NCBI GenBank assembly: GCA_030248065.1
Contig: JASAMV010005928.1
Coordinates: 85,788 to 149,787, forward strand
Length of the DNA stretch: 64,000 bases
Reading direction: 5' to 3'
Source: Rhynchonema sp. JSB1_4
Taxonomy: Eukaryota; Nematoda; Chromadorea; Monhysterida; Xyalidae
Of the stretch, positions 13,929 through 26,938 are shown piece by piece. Every line of letters starts with the position of its first letter. Position 1 is the first letter of the stretch. Under the pieces are notes generated by a model that was not told the origin of the DNA, ran no database searches, and worked only from the letters and a program-made list of their open reading frames with translations. Position numbers and translations under genes: made by a program.

Positions 13929-16900
13929 ATGGCGGCGCCCCGATCACGTTCAAGCTCACCTCGGCCGCCTGGAGTCTACGTTTTGTTCGAAAATGAGGAC
14001 TGGCTGAGCGCATATCGCAGCGCTGTGGGATACTCAGGTAGGATCCCTCAAACTTTTTACATCCTCCAACTTTTGTGTGTCATAGTTGATTCTAATGGAA
14101 CTCAACGATCAAAATGAACATAATAACTGGCCTTGGCTCGCTCAACCAAAAGTGCGCTCTTGCGCTGCCAGGTTTGCCAACTGCAGTCGAATGGAATCTC
14201 AATCGCATTTCGCCTCATCTGGGCTCGACCGCTCCTGCAGGTAATCACGCAGACCTCAATACAATAGTAAATTTGTTTTGGTTGGTGCACTTAAAACGTC
14301 CCGAGGGAAACACATTCATCCAGGCATTTTCGTCAACCGAATGAGCGCATCGTACGTGTCACGTGGGCACAAACTGGCCTTGCATCGAGCCATCGCTGTC
14401 GTGCAATGGCTAGAGGCGTGTGATCGAAGAGTGATCAATGGGTCAAAGGTAAAATGTCCATCTGCCGCTGTATTGAGATGTGCCTCGTTCATTATTGCAT
14501 ATGTTTGTGCATCGCGTGTTCGTTTCCTTTTGGCTCGTTTGAGGCTTAGGAGCGAACCTGGAGGCCTAAGACAAAGTGTAAGCCAGTCTATCCCAGGCAA
14601 ACGTTGAGAAATTTTCTTAGGCATAGGCACCACCCTTTTTTCTTTTCAGGTTTAGCCTCGTTGTTCTAAGGGCGCGGCCATGCAAACGCGGGCGCGGGTC
14701 GCGGGTCAGAAAAATATTCTATGTTTTAGATCCGCACTGCATTCTTCAGTGCAGTGTATTATGCGAGCTGTAAGCTAGGATAGGAACATCACTAACCCAA
14801 GTGCGAAAAATTAAGATGTGCGCATCAAATGTCACAATAACTCTATAAAACCATGGTTTATAAGTGGTGGCCCTGAAGAGGACCTTTGGGTTAAAATAAG
14901 TTGCCCGAAGTTCAAGGGTTCAGCGGCTACACATCGTTGTCATCGAAGTTGCGGTTGTGCAGACGCCGATCTAACAATGGACCCTCGGCGTCCAACGAGC
15001 GCACGGTTGTGCAGCGGGTGGCGTTGACAGCTAATCTTGTTATAATGGGTGGATTCGGTGATCGCGCACGAACACGGGCAGACTGCGACTGCGGAAATGG
15101 GCGACCGGCGGCAAACTCACAAACAAATGCAGCTGCTTAAATAGACCACTGCGAGTGCATGTATGCGACGTATCGACGCTGATTGGTTCACCTTTCTGCG
15201 TGCTACATTCTAGTTCCCACATCGTGCACGTGCACGACCAGGCCCTTGCCACCCAAGTGCTGTCAAATCAGTTCACACATTCACTTATACTTCATAACTG
15301 CTTGTTGCATTCAAACAAAGTCAATTAAACATAAAGTGTTAAAAGTGCGCTTCACGAGTTGGGCTACAATACAAACAACTGACAATTGATTTCCTGGCGA
15401 CTGGACCAAAGAAACAGTTCGTCTGCTTTAAAACTCGGCAGTTTTCGTGCGCTACAAGCCCAGCCAAAGAAATGTTTCGAGTGACCCGCGACCCGCGCCC
15501 GCAAGTGCGGCCATGCAAACGCGGAGCGGGTCTGGGACATAGAATATTTTTCTGACCCGCGACCCGCGCCCGCAAGTGCGGCCATGCAAACGCGGAGCGG
15601 GTCTGGGACATAGAATATTTTTCTGACCCGCGCCCGCGTTTGCATGGCCGCGCCCTAAGAAAAAGGAAGCTCAGGTCCTAATTTTTGTCCCCTTAAAATT
15701 CAGGCAATGTCCCTCGAGCTCAGCAAGCTCAACCAATACGCGTGTCTCCGCGCCGCCGGCTTTCCAGTGCCGAAAACGATCCCGATCTTTGAGGCAGCAG
15801 ACATTGAAGACAAAATGCCACTGCTTGAATCGCTCAGATATCCCGTGGTGCTGAAACCAAACTGTGGCGGGAAAGGTGCGAAAATTGTTGAATTTGTTTT
15901 CATTTTTATTCTGCGGTATCTCAAGTTTTTTCTTTTCTTCATTTTTTTTCAGGCCTGAACGTGACCCAATGCGACACGTTTGACGTCCTGAAGAAAGCGG
16001 TGAAAAAGTACAAGTTCGACAAGGCTGCCGACCCGGTGCTGCTCTGCCAGGAATACATCAGGTTGGTCATTGTGTCAAAAGCATGTGTAAAATCGATTTT
16101 ATATTGTGTCTGTTGAAAAAAATTTCAATTAGCTCCAATGTCGTTTTATTCGACGAATACAATCTTTCAGATCGAAGGACCCATTCATCCGACGTTATGA
16201 GTTGATTGGCGATCAGTGCATCTACACGCTTCGAGTCAACAATCAATCCGGCTTCGAGCTGTGTCCGGCAGATGCGTGCGATGCAAAGGGCAGAGACAAA
16301 GGAATGCTGTTCGAAATTGACACTGAATTCGAAAATCCAGAACTGGTCGAGAACTTCGTGCAGTTCAAAAAGGTGTTGCTTTGTGTATATACATGTCGCA
16401 TACATACAGGAGGTAAAAAGTAGAAACAGCAGCGACGAACAAATTGAACGACGACTTAAAAGGATTGCATCAAGGTTCATCCTCCTCAATTAAAAGCTTA
16501 TCAGTATGTTTGGAGTTTGTAATTAACACGCTTGATCTCATCAGAACGTGCTTGATGAGTGACAAGATACAGGTATGTATCTGAGGGTTCACGGATACGT
16601 GTAGTGTATAACAATACTATACCAAAATAAACGTCAATTCCCACATGGGGTCTAACCAGAAAACGACGACAATGCCCGGCTCGGTGCCTTCACTAAAGTG
16701 CATACTTGCACGAGTTAAGCACCCTAAACAAACGAACTTGTCTGATGTTTCAGAAGCACGCAATCGACGTGTGCTCATTCGAAACGATCGAAGACGCACG
16801 TGGCACAGTGTTTGTGTACGACATCAATGTCAACACCAACTACAGCACGGCCGCTGAACAGGTGGCCGGCGTTGCACCCGGCAATAAAGCGTTGGGAGAA

Positions 16901-16936
16901 TTCATCAGAGCCGAATTTGACAAGATTTGTGTTTAG
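13929..16936 (+). CDS. ATP-grasp (RimK/glutathione-synthase-like) enzyme of bacterial type
   Basis: Seven exons join in perfect phase: 13929-14037, 14187-14240, 14324-14448, 15704-15875, 15953-16061, 16171-16372 and 16754-16936, giving 317 residues, a complete protein. ATP-grasp enzymes use ATP to join a carboxylate to an amine. The N-terminal pre-fold has VYVLFENEDW and VNRMSAS...RGHK. The ATP-grasp core has the lysine-bearing VVLKPNCGGKGLNVT, the EYI adenine-side strand, ELIGDQCIYTLRV, GFELCPADAC, then VFVYDINVNTNYS with the metal-binding Asp/Asn. Layout and length match from memory a bacterial ATP-grasp family of unknown substrate rather than an animal enzyme. Exon 1 uses the Met at 13929, the only one that fits. 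Intron 3 holds a 986-bp MITE. The introns and flanking repeats argue against bacterial contamination. Confidence 0.85.
14670..15655. mobile_element. MITE in ATP-grasp intron 3, TAA target duplication
   Basis: The ends are inverted (GGGCGCGGCCATGCAAACGC at the left, its complement at the right) and flanked by TAA. The right part repeats an 85-bp unit with GACCCGCGACCCGCGCCCGC in tandem. The termini and 3-bp duplication fit a PIF/Harbinger-like non-autonomous element. No transposase frame is present. Confidence 0.8.
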
Positions 16937-17162
16937 AAAGTGTACTGCTTTTATATATGATGGTATAGTTGCGAATATTCATCGTCTTTTGCACGTTTAG
17001 TCCAACACAAAATAAAAACAGGTGCTTGAAATGATATAGCGAGAGGTCATCGTTCAACGGAACGTCATAAACACACATTGTCTTCCTCCAGAACAGAGAA
17101 ATGCACAAATAAAACAGATGAAGAACAACCCAGAACAACAATCTAGATAACCGGAATAGGTC

Positions 17163-19213
17163 TCACGTCGTCGGAAAAGCTTGCCACAACGGTGTTGGAT
17201 CGGGTAACATGAGTGTTTCCACACAACTTCGGTGCACATAACTGTACTCGGAGCAATGTCCGCAAAACAGCACCTCCTTGGCGTACAAGAGGTAACCTGA
17301 TGTTTCAATGCGACACAAAAGATCAGCGAAAGTGGCTGGTAGGACTTCATGCACCTCCATAAACAGATGGCACACGGGAGCTTGGAGTTCGGCGTTTTTC
17401 GCCAGAAGGTCGTCGAGAATCTGCAAACACAAATGGACTGGTCTGGTGTATTGTTTGTGACGCATAATGAGCTGTACTACACACTGATACATAGCTATCA
17501 AAAGTAGGTAGTCGGGTCAGATTGGTCTGGCAGATGATTCGATACGTGATTGATCCACGTGAACGGATCCGATCATTCGTGATTCTGCGGATTTTGATAC
17601 GGAATCCAACTGGCTTGGAACTTACGTAAGATCTAGAATGAAGCCCATTTATGATTTCAAACTCATACTCTCTCAAGTCCCCCCCCCCAGAATGATCTGT
17701 GTTGTGCCGTGACTCGATTTCGCACTGAAGTACTGAGACAACATTGGTGACGTAATATTAGGGTGACTGACCTCAAATTCAAATCCCTCTACATCGACCT
17801 TGAGCACATCAATTCGATTATGACCGAACTCTCCTACCAATCTACTCCAGGTGGTCGTGTTGACTGCGTTGTTGTACTTCGCTTCGTTGACAATACGGTA
17901 GGGGCGGAACGTCATTCTGATGTTTCAGTTTAAAGGCAAACCACACATATAAGTGTGTGAGCTTACGATTCCTGCTGTGGGTTGTGAGTGCACGCAACCT
18001 TTGTCAAGTGAACTGGAAACATGTGCCACACTATATGGCTACCGGACGATTACCGACTTGATTACCTGATCCGCGGTGTCTTCACAGCATTCTTGGAAAC
18101 GATATACGTTTATGGTGGCTGATATTTGTGACATTAGAGTATCGAAACAACGTCAAGAAGAAAATCGTACCGGTCACGAAGTTTAACATGGGGTCTAACG
18201 GTCATCTTCAAACTGGCATGCAGTAACAAATTTAAAGTACAGAAGCAGCCCATATTGCCCAAACCTCCAATCCACGAACAGCTTCGCATGTTTGCCATCA
18301 CTGTCAATCGCAACCACCGAACAGCCGGGGTTGATCTCCAACAAGTCCAGCTCCCACGAAATGTCATTGCCGACACCCAGTGAGTACACGACACAATTGT
18401 CCCTGATTCTCCAAGGTCGACACATCCACTTGCCTCCGTCAACCACCGTGCCGATGCGCACCAGATCCGGGCAGTTTAGCGTGGGCACCTGATCATGGGT
18501 TCTTCATGTGACCAATACCTTTTTATAAGTAACTTTTTGTGCGTCTTTCACATGCTGTACACACTGACTACAGCACCAACAGCAATTTTTTGGCTGATTG
18601 AGGCCTGCAGGCTCACGAGCCCGCGCAGGCCCCACACAAATATCACGCAAGGTCGGTGGTGCACAGCTTGGTGATCAGTTGCGGTAATCTTCCACAAAGT
18701 GATGGTTTCACAATTTCATATGAATTGAACCAAAGCCGAACCTGCGCGTAAATAACATCATCTGCATGTCTGGCCCCTTTGAGCACCATTTGTCTGGCTT
18801 CTGCTTGTCGGCTGTACAACAAACGTTGCCACTCAGCGTCAAGCTGCCGAGACGGAGTTGATAGCAATGGGATGGGCGTGGGAATAACGGCTGGAACGGC
18901 AGGAGATAATAAGGGGTCGAGACGAAGTGGAAGTCCACGTGCGCGGACTATGACGTGGCTTGTCTGGGCCTCAGACTAGATCGTGGCACTAAAGCAGCCG
19001 ATCCCCACAGCTGACACGTCATGGCCAGCCAAGTAGAGACCATACAACACATAAATTAATCATGAAGAATGTCAAAAAATCAGCTCAGAACCAACGATGC
19101 CATGCGAGTGTGTTGATGACGTGTAATGTAATGGTGGATGCGATGAGCGCCATGGTGACAAGCACAGTGAGCAGCACCCGGTTCGATAATCTGAACACCT
19201 CGGCTAGTGGCAT
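17163..19213 (-). CDS. METTL24-like (Methyltransf_22) type II membrane methyltransferase
   Basis: The first exon (19213 to about 19090) encodes a signal-anchor helix (VLLTVLVTMALIASTI). An exon at about 18960-18650 carries a linker. Exon 18488-18265 has the diagnostic VRIGTVVDGGKWMC, VVYSLGVGNDISWE and VVAIDSD. Exon 17916-17772 has IDVLKVDVEGFEFE. Exon 17420-17163 ends the protein with HLFMEVHEVLP, GYLLYAKE and EYSYVH. These are the signature blocks of the animal METTL24 family, a class I SAM fold whose substrate I do not know. One or two small exons between 18265 and 17916 and between 17772 and 17420 could not be phased, so the full chain is not assembled. Confidence 0.72.
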
Positions 19214-19892
19214 TATGTCTGACTGAAAACCGGTACAGGTTGTGACACGATAACAAAATAAATACCCAGACCTTTTAACAGCGCTCTGTAGTGCAGGGTG
19301 GAGGTTTCGTGATTGTTGCACAAGGTTGTGCGCCTGTTCATTAACTGTCTTGACCAGTTCATTGCAGTGCAGTTCTGTCTAAGTTCAGAGTTGAATTCCA
19401 ATTAAGGAGTTGTTGTCGTAGCGGCACACAGGTTACGCACGCATTGCTGACTGGTCATCCTTGTGACGCGGGTACTACGTACTTTGCGTGATCAACACAC
19501 CGTTTCATTTTTCTAACAACGAATGCTTCGACCTCACGGACAGAAAATTGTGGCAATGATCAGGCAGCATTGTTAATTTAGAATTTAAAATTCAATTTGG
19601 AATTTGTCTTATTGTAGATCAACAATATGCTTTTTTCACAATTATTTCGGAACTGTTCTGTCTAACACTGTCGGAACAATGTCTAACTGCTCTGAGCACA
19701 CACTTGAGCACAAACCGAACAAGCTTATTTGTGATTTGTACTACACATAAACATTGAAGCAAAACATACGAAATTACACAGGACATACACAAAGAACCGT
19801 TTTGGGGTATCCCGTCCTGTTCCGTTCCCGGTCCAGCGGGAAATTTTTGTCCAGTCTAAATAAGGTTCAGTTTTGCTGAAAATTGTGTAATT

Positions 19893-20385
19893 GGGGTTTT
19901 CTGAGATGGGGAATCCGAATACGGACTTTGTTTTTTTGATCGGGGCAATTAGAATCCAGGAAGTGTTAGATTTCGGTCAAGGCTAGAAAATTCTTCCGCT
20001 TGGCTGAACTGGCATTGTGGGGCTTTCGAACATCGCAAACATTACGTTATTTCTTGATTTGTATCATTTAACCAAGGAAACGATTCACGAAAGTCCTCAG
20101 TGATATTTGGGCCAAAATTGGTTTGGCCCAGGATCCAAAGCTGCTGTACCAAAGATTTACTGATTTGCCATGCGCGAAACTGCACGATACCGAATTTCCA
20201 GACATTCAAGAACTTTTTGTCCTTGGAACTAAATTGCTTGGACCCTATTTCCTGGAACATGAAAGTTCAGACCAAAAAGTAATGGCAATATTCGGATTCC
20301 TCTTGAATAGTCGGAAACGCGTGATTCCCAACTTTCTCTCATGATTTCTTTCTTTGATTCCCCATGTCCGAAGAACCCCAGTACC
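19893..20385. repeat. Weak inverted-repeat ends (possible decayed foldback)
   Basis: GGGGTTTTCTGAGATGGGGAAT near 19893-19913 faces a diverged complement (GATTCCCCATGTCCGAAGAA) near 20357-20376. The inside does not fold. The rest of 19.2-21.6 kb shows no recognisable gene. Confidence 0.35.
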
Positions 20386-20399
20386 CAATCTTAAACAAA

Positions 20400-21640
20400 A
20401 TTGAAGCTCTTTTACAGCTATTTCGAATGGCTTTCGGTGTTACGTATGCAACATTCGGAACACACACCTTGGTATGTACCCTTGGTCCAGTTTATACTCC
20501 CTTGAAATAAAACACCGCTTGTTGGTATGAAAAAATAAACACAAAAAATACATCGTACTGCTGCGGGTACGTGGTACATGATTGGTCTGGCTCATGATTG
20601 TTTGTTGAGATCACCAAGTTGGCCAGGCAACAAGCTCATTGACGGCGTATTGTTGAGTACCCGCACATGAATGTGTTCATGCGATGTCTTGTCCTGCAAA
20701 TGCAATGACTCACTTGGCCTGCCCATGTGAGTTGACGTTGAGCAAACCTTTGCTCTTCGTTTTTTTAAGTATCCAATGAAGTGCTGTACCCACAAATTGA
20801 GAAGAGCATCTGTGTGACAAACCACCGCTTGTGTACAACTGATATGGCCCGCACGGCCTTGCATCAAATAAAGCGATAAAGCACAACATAAGGAAATCAA
20901 AGCGAGCGAGCACAACGATGCACGTAAATCACAATTTGGATGGCCAAAAACCGAGCTAAACCGTTTTACGTTGCGCCGTTGTGAGATTGCTTATGCAACC
21001 AGCAAGTGACAATAGTAATATGCAATGTAGCGCACAGTTATGATCCCTTTTTCTTGATTTATAACTGCTTAGTTGTGATTGTTTTGGTGAGCCCGCACAC
21101 TCGCCTGGTTTGCTCGCTCACTCGCTATGCGACTGTATGAAAGGACAGCTAATCTTTTCTTTCAACACATTTTTGGATTTTTTGTGATGCCTAAGAATGT
21201 TATGCGGTTTGGTTTGGTGCACAGCGTCGCGCACTGGACGCTTTGTTACAGACCCTATGCCTTTACCGGAGAAGTTCGATCATATTGCACATATTGCTGT
21301 GTCTTGTTCATAGTGTATTTTGCAACATGTTTTTGTCAAATAATAATCGCGATGATTTGTATGTTGACAGTCGTGTAACAATGATAAGGATGATTATAAT
21401 GCATAGGAGGACCAAAGGCAGATTGGCAGTTCCAAAGGCACTATGTAGCGCTTCTTTCATTCTGGAACTGGATCCCAATTAAGCCCCCCAATTGGAAATT
21501 TGCCGAATAACCCTCCTGGGGTGCTTATTTTGGGATAAATTTTTTGCTTCAAAATCTCAAAACAGACGCATGTCCCAAATAAGCTCCCAGGGTTACTTAA
21601 TCGAACCTCTGCTGCAGTTGCGTCTTATGAAGAATATAGA
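20400..21640. other. Stretch with no recognisable gene
   Basis: There are scattered short frames only. The frame at 20915-20592 (-) has a hydrophobic start but no partner exons or motif. Confidence 0.35.
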
Positions 21641-21657
21641 GATTTCCTACTTCAGAG

Positions 21658-22173
21658 TAGGGTTGGGCAAAAAAAAAACGACGGCGTTTTTTCTTAAAAA
21701 AACGACGTTTTTTTTAAAAAAAACGCCTGGGTCGTTTTCCGTTTTTTTAAATCCTGAATTTCCTTGATTTTTCCTGATTTTTCAGGGAAAGTACCCTGAT
21801 TATCAAGGAAAATCAATATTTTGTCCCATTTTTTTTCAAAAAATTTTCGACCAATTTTTACTTTGTCGGGATACGTCGATATACGGAGTTTGACTTTCAG
21901 TGATGACCCCGGCCAAAGTTGGTCCCACGATGCGGGTCTGATATGGGATCTTAGCAACTCGCTAGAAAAGGGTTGAAACCTGTTTATTTTGCCTCAGAAC
22001 ACATAGAATGACTTCATTTAACCACGTTTTCTTCCCAACATGAGCGTTTTCCAATCTTTTTGGGGGCATATTTTGGTCATCTGGGCGTTTTTAAAAAAAA
22101 CGTTTTTTTAAAAAAAACGTTTTTTTTTAAAAAAAACGATTTTTTAAAAAAAAACGTTTTTTGCCCAACCCTG
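21658..22173. mobile_element. hAT-like MITE, copy A
   Basis: The 516-bp element has inverted ends AGGGTTGGGCAAAAA/TTTTTTGCCCAACCCTG. It is flanked by the 8-bp target duplication CTTCAGAG (21650-21657 and 22174-22181). The centre is not palindromic and is shared with copies B and C (GATGACCCCGGCCAAAG core). The CAGGG end and 8-bp duplication fit the hAT superfamily. Non-coding. Confidence 0.88.
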
Positions 22174-22306
22174 CTTCAGAGTGCAGCGCGTAGCATTATA
22201 TGTACCTGCATGTGCCTGACATGCCCGGCTAATTGATTGCAAAGCAACGTAAAAAATTTCCGAATTTATAGAATCCAAATAATAGCATCTAAAATTGAAA
22301 TACAAC

Positions 22307-24196
22307 ATGATTGTGTCCAGCGTCCTTCTACTATCATTATGTTCATTCATCGTTGCCACTGAAGTTCAACACGAACCGATCCCCAGCCTGTCTCGTATCC
22401 CTATTTCCCTGATCGACGAAGACACGTCACTGCAACTGCAATCCTTGGGCTCAACGGTCCTAGCACTGTTCGATAATGAATGGTTAAGGGAAATCGAGCT
22501 CGACTTACCACCGGACGTTGCGGCTTGCGTTCAGAGACAACGCATCAACATGATGAATATGATAAACAAGGTAACGTGTTATAAGATCAGGTGTTCAGTT
22601 AAACAAGGACATCCAGAAATAACTTTCTTCCTGAAGCCTTTGCGAAGCCTATGTGCCAATACCTTTGTGAATAGATATACAGTATACGTATTTCTTTTGT
22701 ATAATAGAACCTTTCGGTTACAATACATTTTCTGTAAAGGAACTTCTTGCTGCCTTTCGATTTCCTTCCCTTTGGGCTATTATATTTCCCGGCTGCGGTG
22801 TGTTGCGGGTACTAATCAAGGGTACTAAAGTTCCACGTCTCACTTGAAAGCCTGGAAACTTGTTTCTATTCCCAACCGAAAGCCTCGAGGTGCAAGTATT
22901 AAAGCTTCAGATTGTCTGCAGACCCATCCTTTTTTCTATCTCAGGCCATTACCCTGGATGACTTGCTCGAAGGCTCCATCGTTTGCTTCAATGCGCTCAA
23001 AAAGCAGGACTACGGCATTTATTTGATCAGCAAACAATTCACAAAAGTGATTCTGCTCTTGCTGATCGGTGATTCGAGTTTATGTCAATCGTTGTGGTCC
23101 ACACTCGGATTCGAACGAGATTATCTGATTTTGGAATTCTTGATCCGTTTGAGTGCTTTCGGGATCCGAATCAATTGGTGGATCATTCAAGCCATTCATT
23201 TCTTTTTGGAACCCTTCCTTCACTGGCAGCTAATCTGCATCTGTATTGCGCTCATCTACACTTGTGCAGCTGGGAAATTATTGTCAGTTTGAAATGGCTG
23301 TACCGTAGTGTTTCGCGGCTGCTTTCGGAAGAACTCGAGCCCGAAACTCCAACTGCTAATCATTCGAAGAAGGCCAGAAAAAGGCGGTATTCGCCAAAAC
23401 CAATTCGCAGTCAACCAATCGAGCATAAATTGACTACAAGATCGACATCGCTTGGTGATCGCCTTCGAGCATTGGCGGTTGTCGGTGGACGCTGGTTCTG
23501 CGTTCCCAAGACAACGTCAAAGTTGAAGAAACGGCCTGAAATGGCAAGGTCGCTGTCAGCCGACTTCTCGACGTGGAACGATTTCGAGGCAATCGTCAAA
23601 ATGGGTGTGATTGCGTACCAGGATAAGGATCAAAGGGACGCAATCGATGCTTTTCAATCAGCAGAAAGGATGCGGCAAGCCAATCAAGTCATTGTTCGTT
23701 CAGTGTAATGTATCTTGGTTTCGGTTTGCGCAATCACTGTTGATGATGCTTTCAACAGAAAGACGCAAAATTGTTATTCAAGGTGTTCCTACAATATCCA
23801 GAACTCGTCACTGAAGGATGACCGCGACCTGCTGATTTCGTACCTGTGCACTTTCAGTCGCGTGTTACTGGCGTTCGCGCTGAACAAAGGAAGTATCGCG
23901 GTTCGTAAACCATAGTTTGAACTTTAGTTGATCCGTGCAAAACGAAATATTTTGTACTTTTCGCAGAATGTGTTGCGACGAATATTGAACGAGCTGAAAC
24001 AAGCGACCGGGACGCTGTCTTCATTTCCCTTGTTGACTCTTATCGAAGCCGAGGTGCACACACATCACGGCTCACAACAACGCAGTGCGATCGATTGTGG
24101 TGCAAGCACTCTGTTCGCGCCCCGAGTGTATGGACTGGGTGCATTATGTAACATTCGTATGCGGTGGCGCACCAGCTGGGCAGATGAATACCAATG
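22307..24196 (+). CDS. Unrecognised multi-exon protein with signal peptide
   Basis: Exon 1 (22307-22570) opens with a clear signal peptide (MIVSSVLLLSLCSFIVA) and runs in phase 0 into exon 2 at 22945 (DDLLEGSIVCFNALKKQ). A frame change near 23048-23079 would be solved by a 32-nt intron. The next frame runs to about 23690 with a basic linker (KKARKRR) and a helical, TPR-like piece (YQDKDQRDAIDAFQSAERM). Further exons near 23759-23914 and from 23967 continue to about 24196. I do not recognise the family. Joining the 23.76 kb piece needs a 19-nt gap or a one-base error. The structure is tentative. Confidence 0.45.
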
Positions 24197-24834
24197 AGCA
24201 TGACTGGCTTGAAAGGGATGGATGGCACAAAGAAGAGAATGAATAATGAGATGCACGTGCATTGGACTGAAAAGAGCTTGGTGAATGGTGAACAATGCGT
24301 AGGCAGGCGCTGTGTGGTGCATGTTTGTGTGTTGTTGGATGTGGTTTACTTCACTTCTCGAAAACCTACTTTGCGTACTGCTGTATGATCCGATGGGATA
24401 AACGTTCGTTGGCAAACCTTCGATTACAACGTTGATGATGCAATTGATGCACTCAAATCCTAACACGACATACAAACGCACTTACGCATACGAGAGGTGG
24501 ACAAGCTTACTCACTGTGTACCGCAGCGACCTATAGGCTACACAGTGTTTTCTGTGTGTGGCCTGCTTGGCCACTGGGTATGCAAAGAACTGTACAACGG
24601 TTGCTGATTCTAGCGTTGAGCTAGACGTATGGGAACTGTTCTATTGTGCGTGATGAAAAGGCTGCTTTTGGGGTTTGGGTGGACGAATAACAAGAACTAA
24701 TGTATACATCTGCTGGTTTGGTGTCCGTAGGTTGTGCATGTGATCCACTTTTGTATAAAACTAACTTGTCTTGTATAATATCTTCATTCGTTCCAAATAT
24801 ATTGTCTGGGTATTTCTGCCTGTGCGTGTGCATA

Positions 24835-25090
24835 AAAGCTAGTGGATTGATATCCTAGCCATGTGAAGTTTCCTCACATCATCGTCACGCAACACGCATA
24901 CGGGCGCACGGGCGACTAGGCAATATGGGCGAATCAATACCTCCTAATGGCCGAACAAGCCAAACATGGTGATCGCACTGGGAGGTATTGATTCGCCCAT
25001 ATTGCCTAGTCGCCCGTGCGCCCGTATGCGTGTTGCGTGACGATGATGTGAGGAAACTTCACATGGCTAGGATATCAATCCACTAGCTTT
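24835..25090. repeat. Perfect inverted repeat, 110-bp arms, 36-bp loop
   Basis: Positions 24835-24944 and 24981-25090 are exact reverse complements by eye. The loop at 24945-24980 contains TAATGGCCGAACAAGCCAAA. Perfect identity means it is young, under gene conversion, or a sequencing/assembly artefact. No coding frame is involved. Confidence 0.92.
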
Positions 25091-26938
25091 AGCCATGGCT
25101 CTTGGAAGGTTTGTTCAGGGTAGCATTACTGTAAGTGTTTCGTATTTTTTCAACATACTGTAGCTCTGCCATGACCATTGGATCCTTGTGAGACGCAATA
25201 CCGCATTAAATAATCTGCGATTTATTATTCCTAAGGTTTCAAGTGTACATGACACTTTGCTTTAGAGGTCTAAATTTAAAAAAATGAACATACAGTAGTC
25301 GTAAAACCAGAAGCACACACAAAATTATAATATGGAATGAATGAAGATTAGCATTCAGGCAAGCGCGCACTGATGTTTTATTTGAATAAATCCTGGCTTT
25401 ACTGCCACTGCCAATTTACACTTACCGTTTACTTTTCTCAGTTACCAACGTGCTGTATCGACATGCGAAGCCGGTTTGTGCGAGCTTCGCCGAGTTCGAC
25501 CAGCCAATTTCGTGTATCCCTTGCCTGTCGTCCGATATCCGTTCATGGACGATGCACCTAGACAAAGAAGGATCATCAGGGAATGTCGTAGGGAGCAATT
25601 GGAGGTTGGTTGTTGTTATATAATACCGTACCTTGCTTTCTGTAATTGAAACCCTAAAGTGACAGACGCTTGTAACTCTGTTATCCACACAAGAGCCACT
25701 GCGTGCAAGTACATCTCTTTCAGTACTCTTTCAGCTTCAACTGGAAAGCGTGCTTGCGCAGTCCCTGGAATCACTCCATCAGTGAACGACAAAGAAACAC
25801 TTGCGTGATTTTTGAGATCTTATCAACAGTGTGTATCACATAGGGCACATTTCGGGTTTTCCGCAAGATCCCTGGTCTACGTTTTTCACAACTCTTGTTT
25901 TATTTTTGCATACTAATTCTGCTGTACAACAAGGACAACATCACTTCTCAAAACCCCTCAATCAAGTTCCTTTGATTTTCGTCTGTTCGCGCACGTTCGA
26001 AAGCTTTGGAAAATTGTCGGTCGCATTCAATTTCGAATCGGTCAGAAACAACAGCTGTACATAGCTCTGAAATCTTCCCTGTGAAAAGCTGTCGCGTGTG
26101 TGCGCAGCGCATATCATTAACATTGCAACTTTCTTTGTAATTGAGCATGCGCACCTGATGATTAGCTCTTGGGGCGCTGCACTAAGTCCAACAAAAAGCG
26201 GGTCAGCTGCAGCTTCCGTTCGAAGAGCAAAAAACCGCTCACTTTTTGACGAGTGACGGTATTTTTGATCTATTCTGCCCTGCCTGTTCAAGGAGAATAT
26301 TGCAATATAATGGTTCCTGTTAGCTCAAAGAATTACTTCAAAGTTATCAAGCACAGCTGGATTAGAGCAGCTTTATTTGCACGTGGTTGCTAACAACAGC
26401 CGACAAACACGCAGACCGTTGCCCTGGGTGAAGCGATAGGGCGGCGACGGACCCTCACGGCCACGCCGCGGCTTTTTTATATCATAAAGGAGCGATGCTC
26501 ATAAACTTGAAGAATTATGTAGTAGTTCTCGGGTCCTTCACTCAGCTGCTGCTTGTTTGACGCGCCTGAACAGTGTGGTTACTACGTGCATACAGTCGTT
26601 GCGACCCTACGATTTCAATAACTGAGTAACCAACCGCATTTCGCTATTGCTCAAGGAATCCTTGAACTAGACACTTTCCGTGGTGGCATTCGAGTCATTT
26701 GCACGTCTGTGCGCATGTGTCCGCAGATTTCCATAAATTAGGTTATTTTATGGGGCACTATGACTACCTAACGGCAACAATAACAGCAGGAAACTTCGCA
26801 TGCGGCATACACTTTGTCAGAGCACTTCACAAGACGTGATATTACTTATGTACATAGTTCCGAACAATTTCTGATTTACCGGCGCTAAATTGTTCTAATT
26901 TTGGATTACCTTCAGAAGCAAAGCAATTTTTTACAACA
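25091..26938. other. Stretch with no recognisable gene
   Basis: One exon-like piece on the minus strand (about 25559-25440) has a TCTAG acceptor, but I found no partners or motif. The remainder shows nothing beyond short frames. Promoter and 5' untranslated sequence of the Ly6-repeat gene probably lie in the last few hundred bases. Confidence 0.35.

Noticed and set aside
13929..16936. Bacterial contamination as the source of the ATP-grasp gene
   Set aside because: The frame is interrupted by six phase-matched GT-AG introns and a MITE, and is flanked by eukaryotic genes.
24900..25040. CRISPR-like or integron-like repeat at the 110-bp palindrome
   Set aside because: There is one inverted pair only, with no spaced direct repeats, in a eukaryotic context.
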